A stretch of DNA of 64,000 nucleotides from Notospermus geniculatus (lineage: Eukaryota > Nemertea > Pilidiophora > Heteronemertea > Lineidae): contig NMRB01000950.1 of assembly GCA_002633025.1 (NCBI GenBank), positions 162,121-226,120 on the forward strand, given 5' to 3'. Position 1 is the stretch's first letter. Each line of letters opens with the position of its first letter. Under the pieces are notes generated by a model that saw nothing but the letters and a program-made list of their open reading frames with translations, ran no database searches and was not told the DNA's origin. Made by a program: the position numbers and the translations under genes. Shown here piece after piece: positions 1-8,292 of this stretch.

Positions 1-1933
1 AATCATGCCGACAATTGTAAACTTGAAGTTAAGTTTACTCTTTGCATAGCCCCTTATAATGATGTAATCAAAAAATATCGTTTTCCCAGTGCGCAACAAT
101 ATCATAAAGTAGTTCACTGGGGCTAAATATAGACAATTTTGTGACGTCATGAACAGGTGCCCTTTAATCATTGTCTGGTTCCACTGACCTCCTCCAGATG
201 ACGCTTTTTAATCCCCAACACAGAGGAAAAGATGGTTTCACCTTTCAAAAAAATCATAGACTACAACAAGATATATTTTGAATAACAATATAAATTTCGT
301 ACGAATTGTCTATTTTCGCTTGTCTAGAATGAACGGCTGGACTAATTTGCATATCAGAATGAGAAATCATTAAAATCAGTGATAACCCAAATCTCATGAC
401 GTAATATTCAATTTGCATAGCATAATGAAAAATCACGGAATCTATTAGTTTCTCAAGGTAACTCTATTTATAGACGGGGAATGCCCTGGGAATTCCTCAT
501 TTTTTATGACATTTAGAGCATAGTTTCCGCACCAGCTGTTGTCAACCATCCTACATAATACTGCTGAAAAGACGACGGGAAAACTTTCAGGAGGTACATT
601 TCACTTCGACATTTAGCATGAACAGGGGTGATGCACTGATAAAATGGGTGGTCAAATTTCCAAGAGGGCCTTTTTGTTTTTGTTTCATCCCCTACCCTCC
701 AAACGCTTCGCAAATTAATTACGGTATTTTTAAAGTGGGAATTCCCCGGCAGAGAGCCGTTTCCATTTTGGCGCTCTCTCTTCTTTGTGCTCCTTTCGCG
801 ATATAATTGAATACAACCTTCATATAATTTGAGGAAAGGGAGAGGCAGGCGAGTATACTTTCTGCGAGTTGAATGATCATATTTCAATTTATTTCTGCTT
901 ACTGTCGAATAAGTTTTTTCTTTGTATATTTTAAAATGTCCCAGGCTCGACTCCACTTTCGTTTTCATAATCATCGTCATTGTCATCATTTCTTGCGTTT
1001 GAATCGGGGGCGAAGATTTGCTGTCGGACGAAAAGTTGGCTTTTTATTAATCAAGATCGCAGCCTTACAATTTCGCATTTTTTATCTTTATCTATCTATA
1101 TCATACCAGACCCCACTTATCCCGGGCAATTATCATGACGAAATTCTATTTTTAGCAGAGACTGGGAATTCCAACAGCAGTTTTCCATTCAATAATGCCG
1201 CGTTTCATTTCCTGGATTGAATCTCAATAGATATAATTTTTTCAGTTCACGAGAAAATAAGGCACGGAGGAAACAGGGATCTTCATTCCAGGGCAGGTAA
1301 GGTTATACTTACCCAACTGGTTCATACGGGGACTGACATGACTGAGCTCTATTACTGGTACCCTGATTAGACCTACCGCCGCGCACCGGACTTGTCGGGC
1401 TATCTCCTGCGGGATCTCCTAGCATTTGACTGGCAGAGTCTTACTTTCATTTCAACCATCTCCCTCTGATCACCGCCAAAGGTAACCCGCGGATCCTTTT
1501 AGCCCGGTGGTGTTGATTTTGGAAGAAACGGGAAACGACGGACGGTTTCTCCTCGTTTTTTTTGCGTACCTTGGCGCCGGCGTGGTCTCGCCCAGTTTCC
1601 CGCGCGCGCCAAACCCCGCCGAGCCTGCTGTAGGCCCCTAACACGAAACTTCTTATTTCAGCGACTGTGTGTCTTCCTTTCACTCCAAATCGAGATGGTT
1701 TTTCTCAATTCTTTTCGATGGGAAGTCNTTGGCGTTTTCATCTGCCAGTGTTTCAGTACCTCAGTGTTTCTCCTTATTGTTTGGGAAATGCTGGCAGATA
1801 GATCGACGTATATAGCCTACATTTCTCTGCGTGTTCCCAACTGTCAAGTCGCAGCTTACTTAGTTTTTCATTAGACAATAGTAGGGAAACACTCAAAATT
1901 GGGGAACATTAAAAAATGTTACACCAGTACATT
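1..1933. other. Upstream sequence without a supported gene
   Basis: No open frame here shows conserved protein features or a convincing exon with splice sites. The sequence is mixed, AT-rich at the left edge, with a single N at 1727 that marks an assembly join. It is probably intergenic or the far upstream region of the plus-strand gene that starts near 2330. Confidence 0.4.
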
Positions 1934-2102
1934 CAGGGCCGTATTCAGTAGCTTTTTGGTCCGGGGGGAGGGGCAAAAGCCTCTCTTGGGGGGCAGAAGA
2001 CGTTTTTTGCCCAAACTCCGCATGAAAATCACGTTTTTTGGTTGGCTCTTGGGGGGAGGCCGGCAAGTGCCCCCCGCATCCCCCCTGCTAAATACGGCCC
2101 TG
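1934..2102. mobile_element. CAGGGCCGTATT MITE with 5-bp target duplication
   Basis: A non-autonomous DNA transposon with terminal inverted repeats CAGGGCCGTATT and AATACGGCCCTG. The 5-bp sequence ACATT directly flanks both ends and is read as the target-site duplication. The interior is rich in G/C runs and has no coding capacity. The termini resemble those of hAT-type elements, but the target duplication is 5 bp rather than the usual 8. Confidence 0.75.
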
Positions 2103-2154
2103 ACATTACTCCTTTGATTTGAGAGCTGTCTGCTGATGCTTTTGCACTCCTGTT

Positions 2155-2312
2155 GCAGGAGCAGTCGCCACGCTTAGGCTATTGCCAATAGATGGCAGCA
2201 AAGTTCCAGCGCACCAATACAAAAGAAAATTCTCCTGCTTGGTGCTCAATCAACCATGAATGAATCTGCTATTGAACTGGGCTGTAGTGACACCTATTGG
2301 TCAATGACGGAA
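2155..2312 (+). repeat. Dispersed repeat upstream of the membrane-protein gene
   Basis: This stretch recurs in inverted orientation at about 28832-28985. Shared landmarks are the motif around GATGGCAGCAAAGTT and the motif CACCTATTGGTCAA. It ends less than 20 bases before the predicted start codon of the plus-strand gene, so a transposed repeat may have supplied part of that gene's promoter or 5' leader. Confidence 0.55.
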
Positions 2313-2329
2313 CACTACTATAACTTGTT

Positions 2330-2599
2330 ATGTCATCCTTTTTTTCTTCCAGTTGGCCAATTTTTCTGTCCATTTTCCTCCTCCTTCTCACTCTCCAAGC
2401 CGTCCATACTGACATCTGTGCGGACCCCCATCAGCTTGCTGTCGCTATAAAAGAAAGGGATGACTGCCAGAAGAGCCTACAAAAAGCCGACGAATCATGT
2501 GAGGGCTCAAATGTTGTTAAGAATCTGAGGGAAACTGTCAAAAAGAAGGATGAAGCTCTCAGTGAAAACAGGAAAATAAATTCAGAAATGAATTCAGAG
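2330..2599 (+). CDS. Uncharacterised coiled-coil membrane protein, exon 1 (signal peptide)
   Basis: First coding exon of a five-exon gene (2330-2599, 3109-3234, 3828-4089, 4512-4709, 5098-5390) whose phases agree at every junction and give a 382-residue protein. Residues 1-27 read as a signal peptide: a short Ser/Phe-rich start, a hydrophobic core FLSIFLLLL and small residues before AVHT. Residues 28-90 are charged and helical, starting the coiled coil. A TAA lies in frame at 2321, so ATG 2330 is the first possible start on this exon. The donor after 2599 is GAG|GTAAAA, phase 0. A pyrimidine tract and CAG at 2350-2352 could instead be an acceptor from an upstream exon. I recognise no family. 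By layout it is a type I membrane protein with a coiled-coil ectodomain and a small cytoplasmic domain, which suggests a receptor or adhesion role; this is inference. Confidence 0.7.
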
Positions 2600-2767
2600 G
2601 TAAAAGTTAAAGTTTGGCTTATAGTGTGATATCAACAAAGATAGAGGTGTCATCCGACTTAACGCTTTAACCCCAGTCTAACCTGAAACCTTTCAGTAGA
2701 ACTCAGATGAGCTGCTCATTCAGCGCTACAATCCGAGCATTTCTGACCGGTACCCATTTATACACCT

Positions 2768-2924
2768 GGGCCCGGTTGCACGAAACTCACGACAGCGCTA
2801 TCTTGGTGTTAGCGCTATCTTCATGTTAGATGACGTAAAAATCCATTGTTCTTTTACGTCATTTAACATCAAGTTAGCGCTAACACCAAGATAGCGCTGT
2901 CATGAGTTTCGTGCAACCGGGCCC
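2768..2924. mobile_element. Near-perfect hairpin MITE, intron 1
   Basis: About 70 bp of arm on each side form a nearly perfect inverted repeat starting GGGCCCGGTTGCACG and ending with its complement, around a short centre containing TTTACGTCA. The GTTAGCGCTA motif repeats within the arms. A related, more diverged copy is at 5941-6098. It would form a very stable hairpin in the transcript of the surrounding intron. Confidence 0.8.
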
Positions 2925-3050
2925 TGGGTGGAGAGAGGCCAGTAGGCGAAGAGACTTGCCCAAAGTCTCATGCCGCAGTGAGATTTGAACTCAGGATTCT
3001 CTGAATACTAGTCGGAGACCCAAACCACTACTACCACTACACTCATGTCG
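2925..3050 (-). mobile_element. tRNA-derived SINE fragment (second family)
   Basis: On the minus strand the sequence has an A-box-like GTAGTAGTGG and a B-box-like GAGTTCAAATCTC, followed by a body with TTTGGGCAAGTCTC, a motif common in tRNA-derived SINEs. It is short and lacks a clear 3' tail, so it is a truncated copy lying next to the 2768-2924 hairpin in intron 1. Confidence 0.5.
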
Positions 3051-3108
3051 CAACTGAGGAAAGGGTTAATGTTTAAGTCATTGTTTCTAACATTTTTTCC
3101 CACCTCAG

Positions 3109-3234
3109 CTTTTGGAATGCCAAGAAACCATCCATAAAGACAAATCAGAACTAGAACAGCATGTAAAGAAGAAGACATTACTGGAAAAAAGGTTGAAAGA
3201 CGCGAAAGACAAACTAACAGCCTGTATGGACAAG
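3109..3234 (+). CDS. Uncharacterised coiled-coil membrane protein, exon 2
   Basis: Codes residues 91-132, phase 0 at both ends. The acceptor is CACCTCAG and the donor AAG|GTAACC. The sequence is rich in Lys, Glu, Asp and Leu with heptad-like spacing (KKKTLLEKRLKDAKDKL), continuing the coiled coil, with single cysteines near each end that could form interchain disulphides. Confidence 0.7.
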
Positions 3235-3827
3235 GTAACCTACAACTCATAATCACAATTTCTGATAGGAATTGGGCAGATCTTGGAGGAAGACAGCACT
3301 ATAATCAACTGTAGAATGCCAAAGTCTGATATCGAGTGTAACAGGAAAGACTAGCCCTCTGTAAAAGTGTCCAGCTGTATTGTTTATGACAGATTAAAGG
3401 GCCGCTACAGGCAGCCTCCTCATAGGCATTTTGATGTGCTCATTACACTGATCGGTTGGCATAAGAATCTAACTCTGACATGCATTGCAAGTAAAATACA
3501 CTAAACATCAACGTTTGAGTCAGTCTGTAGGTTGTCAGTTGCTAGTGCCACCTGTGATGAAGTGATCACACTGATATGAGCCTACCGGTAATAGTTAGCT
3601 GCCTGTAGGGTCCTTTTAAGGCGCATGGCTGGAGAAACCAATTGCCAGAGATTAGAACAATAGGACCTATTGTTCCTAGGACAGTTTTTCCTTGGGACAT
3701 TCTTTCCTGCCACACTGGCAGTCAGATCAGTTGCATTCCCAAGACAATCGATGCTTGAGGTTGTCATCAACAGAATTGGCATATGGACTCACCGTAGCCT
3801 ACTCTCATGGTCCTTGTTCATCTCTAG

Positions 3828-4089
3828 GTTGACGCTATCGGTCCCGATGATGCCACCGCAGCCCAGCAAGAGATCATATACCTGAAAGGTCAAATCAAAA
3901 CACTCCAGACATCCAACGAAGACAGGGGCAAGAAAATTGAGACCTTGCAGAATGACCTAAATGAGCTCCGGATCCGAGACGCCATCTGCCAAACTAATTA
4001 TACTCATCTGATGGTAGAGCATTCACGATGTAACGTCACACAAACAGGAGTTTCGCAAGATTACGAAATCTACAGGACACTTGTTGAAA
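3828..4089 (+). CDS. Uncharacterised coiled-coil membrane protein, exon 3
   Basis: Codes residues 133-219 plus one base (phase 1 exit). The acceptor is CATCTCTAG and the donor GAAA|GTACGT. It continues the helical stretch (YLKGQIKTLQTSNEDRGKKIETL, broken here only for description) and then has two N-glycosylation sequons, NYT and NVT, and cysteines in ICQTN and SRCNVT. This supports an extracellular location for the part before the membrane helix. Confidence 0.7.
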
Positions 4090-4169
4090 GTACGTAACTC
4101 AGATTTTGGCTGAATATGCATAGGAATGTTGTCAAAACAATCAAACAGCCAACAGAGCCATGTGGCTCA

Positions 4170-4475
4170 GCCACAAATATGGCTGTGCCTTCATGCTCAG
4201 CCACAAATATGGCTGTGCCTTCATGCTCAGCTGTATTTGGCTCAACCACAAATATGGCTGTGCCTTCATGCTCAACTGTATTTGGCTCAGCCACAAATAT
4301 GGCTGTGCCTTCATGCTCAGCCGTATTTGGTTCGGCCACAAATATGGCTGTGCCTTCATGCTCAGCCGTATTTGGCTCAGCCACAAATATGGCTGTGCTT
4401 TCATGCTCAGCCGTATTTGACTCGGCCACAGATATGGCTGTGCCTTCATGCTCAGCCGTATTTGGCACAGCCTTG
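4170..4475. repeat. 45-bp minisatellite in intron 3
   Basis: About six tandem units of 45 bp, preceded by shorter 31-bp units, built on CACAAATATGGCTGTGCC and TTCATGCTCAGC. Because 45 is a multiple of three and the unit has few stops, several frames on both strands are open across the array and translate to 15-residue repeats. It sits between well-formed splice sites, so intronic satellite is the default reading. Confidence 0.85.
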
Positions 4476-4511
4476 TGTGCTTAAGTTTCACCATTATTGT
4501 TGTAATTTCAG

Positions 4512-4709
4512 AAAAGAATGTCATCCTGGCAATAGTTGGCACTGCCTTAATAGGACTTCTTGTGATGTTTCTTGGTTATGGGCGTGGCCATCACGGGATC
4601 CCACCCCCACCTCCACTACCACCGTTACCCGAAGAGCTCAGGCGACGTCTCCACAATGAAATACCGGCAATTACTGCTCGAGGAATGCCAGGAGTAGCAG
4701 GATTGACAG
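4512..4709 (+). CDS. Uncharacterised coiled-coil membrane protein, exon 4 (transmembrane)
   Basis: Codes residues 220-285, phase 1 at both ends, so the exon is frame-neutral. Acceptor TGTAATTTCAG, donor ACAG|GTAACG. Residues 223-241 (VILAIVGTALIGLLVMFLG) form one strong transmembrane segment preceded by Lys-Lys. After it come HHG, a polyproline tract PPPPPLPPLP and EELRRRL. The proline tract is a possible SH3 or EVH1 ligand on the cytoplasmic side. Skipping this exon would keep frame and give a soluble form. Confidence 0.75.
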
Positions 4710-4718
4710 GTAACGACT

Positions 4719-4884
4719 CAGGGGCAGATCCACGATTTCAGAAAAGAGGGGGTGCACTGTGCTAGAAACATTGAAATCTGCGGTGAATTCCAATGATTTG
4801 CGGTGAATTTCAATGATTTGCTTCAAATTACAGAATTTCACGGTCAGTTTTACAGATTTGTTGGCCAAAAGGGCACACACGCTG
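4719..4884 (+). mobile_element. CAGGGGCRGATCC MITE, truncated by a SINE
   Basis: Begins CAGGGGCAGATCCACGATTT and contains the family landmarks AAAAGAGGGGG, GTGCTAGAAACATTGAAATC and AATTTCACGGTCA. The 3' terminus is missing: the element runs directly into a SINE at about 4886. A short internal stretch is duplicated (GCGGTGAATTYCAATGATTT twice). It belongs to the family whose complete copies are at 10656-10766 and 59719-59876. Confidence 0.75.
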
Positions 4885-4885
4885 G

Positions 4886-5052
4886 GTGGCTTACTTACCC
4901 TTGCAAGGGCACAGGGTACAAGGCACGACTTACTGTCCCATGCAACAGACTGAAGAGCCAGGGATGATTATTCCCACATGGCCTGGGATTCGAACCCGAG
5001 ACCTGCCGCTTGCTAAGCACATGATAACCTCTCACCTGTCAAGGCACTGTAA
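4886..5052 (-). mobile_element. tRNA-derived SINE, partial
   Basis: Minus-strand copy of the window's main SINE, with B box GGGTTCGAATCCCAGGCC and a degenerate A box. The tRNA-like head lies at the high-coordinate end near 5052; the 3' body stops at about 4886 where it abuts a MITE. Located in intron 4 of the membrane-protein gene. Confidence 0.75.
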
Positions 5053-5097
5053 TTGATAACTCATTAATTGCCAATTCTCTACCCGTCCTTTTTTCAG

Positions 5098-5390
5098 CCC
5101 CACAAAAGTTCGACGTGACCCTGATTTGTCCAAAGAGCGATGCCCATCAAGTTTGGGTCCAGGAAATCGAGCGTCAATTCCTCGGCCTCGGTGTCACCGT
5201 GAACCCAAACAAACCAACCGACTATGACTCCACGTTTCCTCCACCAAGCACGTCTGTGATCATCCTGTCTGAAAAACCAGGAGGATCCAAGTTCTTCTGC
5301 GTCAACCAAGTCAAGAAGGAGTTCTTCCACATTTCTGACAATGAAGAACTGCTTGAATATGCAAAGAAAAAGTACCAGAGAGGCTATTAA
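5098..5390 (+). CDS. Uncharacterised coiled-coil membrane protein, exon 5 (cytoplasmic TIR-like domain)
   Basis: Last coding exon, residues 286-382, entering at phase 1 after a TTTTTTCAG acceptor and ending in TAA at 5388-5390. The chain has an alternating strand-helix-strand pattern: FDVTLICPKSDAHQVWV, a helix EIERQFLGLG, strand VTVNP, then TSVIILSE. The opening resembles the first strand and helix of TIR or SEFIR domains (aromatic-Asp-x-x-hydrophobic, Asp-Ala, Trp-Val), but at about 93 residues it is shorter than a normal TIR domain of about 135-150. I see no certain catalytic Glu. The TIR-like assignment is inference; the exon itself is well supported. Confidence 0.75.
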
Positions 5391-5428
5391 CAATTTGTTT
5401 AGTAGGGCTTCACTGAATCTGCACTGTT

Positions 5429-5434
5429 ATTAAA
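5429..5434 (+). terminator. Candidate polyadenylation signal ATTAAA
   Basis: ATTAAA lies 38 bases after the stop codon of the membrane-protein gene. It is the common variant of AATAAA and gives that gene a short 3' untranslated region. Confidence 0.5.
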
Positions 5435-5459
5435 ATATTCTTACCAAAGATTGGAACCG

Positions 5460-6320
5460 CACCTTGTTGCTCAAAGTGAGCAGCACGCCAGGTGATATCA
5501 CAAGTGAGCAAAATCGACTCTTGACGCCAGGTGTGTGCTGGACAGCGACACGTGGAATCTTCTCGCCAGCGATGATCACCCAATATCAAACAATACCAAT
5601 TCCGATATCCCGAGGCCTAGTCTGCAGTGGCTGGTGATTAGATTGCTTGTGTTATTACCTGGTGTGCTGCTGCTTGTGTTATTACCTGGTGTGCTGCTGC
5701 TTGTGTTATTACCTGGTGTGCTGCTGGCTTTAAACAGGCAGCACACCAGGTGATATCACAAGTGAGCAAAATCGACTCTTGATACCAGGTGTGTGCTGGA
5801 CGGCGACGCTTGGAATCTTCTTGCCAGCGATGATTACCCAATATCAAACAATACCAATTTCGATATCCCCTAGCCTAGGCCTAGTCTGTGGTGGCTGGCG
5901 AGAAGATTGGTGGCAATTAGATCACTTGTGATATCACCTGGGGCCGGTTGCACAAAACTCATGTTAGCGCTAACATGGTGTTAGCGCTAACTTTTATGTT
6001 AGATGACGTCAAAATCCATTGTCATTTTACGTCATTTAACATGATGTTAGCACTAACATCATGTTAGCGCTAACATGAGTTTTGTGCAACCCAGCCCTGG
6101 TGTGCTGCTGGCTTTAAGCAGGCAGCACACCAGGTGATATCACATGCAAGCAAAACCAGTTCTTGATGCCAGATGTGCGCCAGACAGTGATGTGTGGAAT
6201 CTTGTCGCCAGCAATGCTCACCCAATATCAAACAATACCAAAACTGATATTACCTAGTCTGCGATCGGTGGCGAGAATATCGCTTGTGATATCACCCGGC
6301 TGTACGTAGCCTACCTTTGT
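5460..6320. repeat. Block of inverted and direct repeats built on a GCAGCACACCAGGTGATATCAC module
   Basis: Three related modules contain GCAGCACRCCAGGTGATATC, then CTGGACAGCGACACGTGGAATC, then CCCAATATCAAACAATACCA, and end with the complementary CCTGGTGTGCTGCTG. The central part has three tandem 24-bp units of TGTGTTATTACCTGGTGTGCTGCT. The structure suggests palindromic elements inserted into or copied from each other. The hairpin MITE at 5941-6098 interrupts it. Confidence 0.65.
5941..6098. mobile_element. Hairpin MITE, diverged relative of 2768-2924
   Basis: Inverted repeat from GGGCCGGTTGCACAAAACTC to its complement GAGTTTTGTGCAACCCAGCCC, with the shared core GTTAGCGCTAAC and TTTACGTCATTTAACAT. 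It is inserted in the surrounding ACCTGG / CCTGGTG module, dividing CACCTGG from the rest of the unit. Confidence 0.75.
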
Positions 6321-6856
6321 AAACAGCAACTTGGATCAACCAAAGAATCGAACCCACAACCTATCACTTGAACTATCTCCATATTGTATGTTTCTAAAAG
6401 ACTATTTTTTACTTTAATTAAATATACTTGTGTAATTGCTTGGTTCAAAATGACTACATTTTTTTCAAGGATTGTGGGTTCTAGTTTGTTGTAGTAATTA
6501 TGATAGTAATTATGAATATATTGATTTTAATTTGTTACTGTAAATAAAACTCTCCAATTGAAATACCGGTACCTCCATTTTAATCTTTGTTTTGTACGCA
6601 ACCAGTAAATAAAACATTTGACCAGTTCTCATCTTTGCCACTGCACACCCATATGGCACTCATTCCACAACAAACGGACAGTAGCGCCATGGGAATGGAG
6701 TGGCAAAGATCGGAACCAGTCTAAATCTGGCACAGCCCAAAAGGCAAACCACTTTCCTTCACTAGTCACTGTAAAAGGAAAGAAGGTCCCAAGTAAAAAT
6801 GTCCGGGTCAAATGACATAAATTTCAGTTCATTCATTTCTACAGCAATGCACTTAA

Positions 6857-7503
6857 CCCTTTCGGGACGGATCTCGCCGTTTGGCCTGTACCACACACCC
6901 TTGCACATTCAAACTGGCATAGAATCGTAACCAGTGGACCGATCCGCGTTCTCTTTGCGTATTTTTTAATGCGAGACTACCCCCCCCCCTTCTAAATACG
7001 TGATTTTGCTCCGATTGAAGAAACCTGGCTAAAATTGCATTTTAACGTTTGTCCCGGGGCCTAGATTGACAGACTCCAAAGTGCAAATCGGACATGTTGT
7101 GACAAAATGGCCATATCTCCGGAACGGAAGCAGCTACGACGACGCGACTGGCGCCAAAAGAAAGAGTAGAAAAAAGTAGCTTCCATTTTGACCTAGCGAC
7201 AGACGCGTAGGAGCAGCGGTTATCGAGATATAGACGTTTAAAGATTGAAAACCTGACGAAAACGTAGGCCGAACGCGACTATTTCCTGACAACTTGCATC
7301 TTCGGCTATGAATTGCTTCTCTCACAAACATTTTGGAAGAAGCAAACCTGCATGAGGTCGTGGCGCATTTAGTTGCCTCCAGAATGAGTGCCTTGTCGCC
7401 AGTTTTGGTTGCAATTTTTGGGAGCTAGGCGTGTTTTTGTAGAGACATCACAGATTCATGTTGCGAATTGTACACTTTCCAACATCGTCCAGTCCCGAAA
7501 GGG
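6857..7503. mobile_element. TTAA-flanked element, piggyBac-like termini
   Basis: The 647-bp element has terminal inverted repeats CCCTTTCGGGAC and GTCCCGAAAGGG and is flanked on both sides by TTAA (6853-6856 and 7504-7507). TTAA duplication and a CCC start are typical of piggyBac-type transposons. No transposase-length frame is present, so it is non-autonomous. Confidence 0.75.
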
Positions 7504-7539
7504 TTAACCTGCTATGAAATAAGAAAATATTGTTCAACA

Positions 7540-8130
7540 GAAAATAATTTGTGTTCAATAGAAATTATTTCCTTGCCCAACAGAAATTGTTTATAATTAT
7601 TATTATAATTTATATTTGACAGAAATCACTTTCTTGTTCAACAGAAAGTAATTTATGTTCCACAGAAAATATTTCTTGTTCAACAGAAATTATTTCTTGT
7701 TCAACACAAATTATTTCTTGCAATGCATATACCTAGGTTATGTTACACAGTGATAACTCAAATTTAACAGAAATTATTCAACAGAAAATAATTCATGTTC
7801 ATCCAAAATTATTTTCTGTTCACAGAAATAATTTCTTCACCACAATTAATAATTTACAGAAATTACTTTTCTTGTTCAACAGAAAATAATTTTTGTTCAA
7901 CAGAAAATAATTTTTGTTCAACAAAAAATATTTTTTGTTCAACAATAATTTACAGTAACAGAAATTATTTTCTGTTTATAGAAAATAATTTATGTTCAAC
8001 AGAAATTATTTCTTGTTCAGCACATAACAATTAGTGTTCTACAGAAATACTTTTCTTGTTCAACAGAAAATAATTTTTGTTCAACAAAAATTATTTTCTG
8101 TTCACAGAAATTATTTCTTGTTCAACACAT
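7540..8130. repeat. AT-rich satellite of TTCTTGTTCAACAGAAAT units
   Basis: Irregular tandem units of about 20-30 bp based on TTGTTCAACAGAAAATAATT and its near-complement. Units often pair with neighbours as AATAATTTCTGTT / AACAGAAATTATT, so the array is both tandem and locally palindromic. The short open frame across it is an artefact of the repeat. Confidence 0.8.
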
Positions 8131-8175
8131 AGAACAGAATTTCACTTTCTACACACTAAAATCCTTGTTCTTTCC

Positions 8176-8292
8176 AAATTGAGTTTACTATAATTCATTT
8201 TAATTTATTCTCATTGATACTAATTTATTCTAATTTATGTTAATTTATTCTAATTTATGTTAATTTTATTCTTTTTTATTTTAATTTATTCT
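8176..8292. repeat. TAATTTATTC short tandem repeat
   Basis: About eight loosely conserved 10-13 bp units of TTAATTTATTCTAATTTATG, extremely AT rich, just after the preceding satellite. Confidence 0.7.

Noticed and set aside
1447-1683. 78-codon minus-strand frame rich in Arg/Lys
   Set aside because: No splice sites, domain or neighbouring exon consistent with a gene; composition follows the local GC-rich sequence.
4070-4659. Long open frames on both strands over 4070-4659
   Set aside because: They are explained by the 45-bp stop-poor minisatellite; the region is bounded by good splice sites of the surrounding gene.
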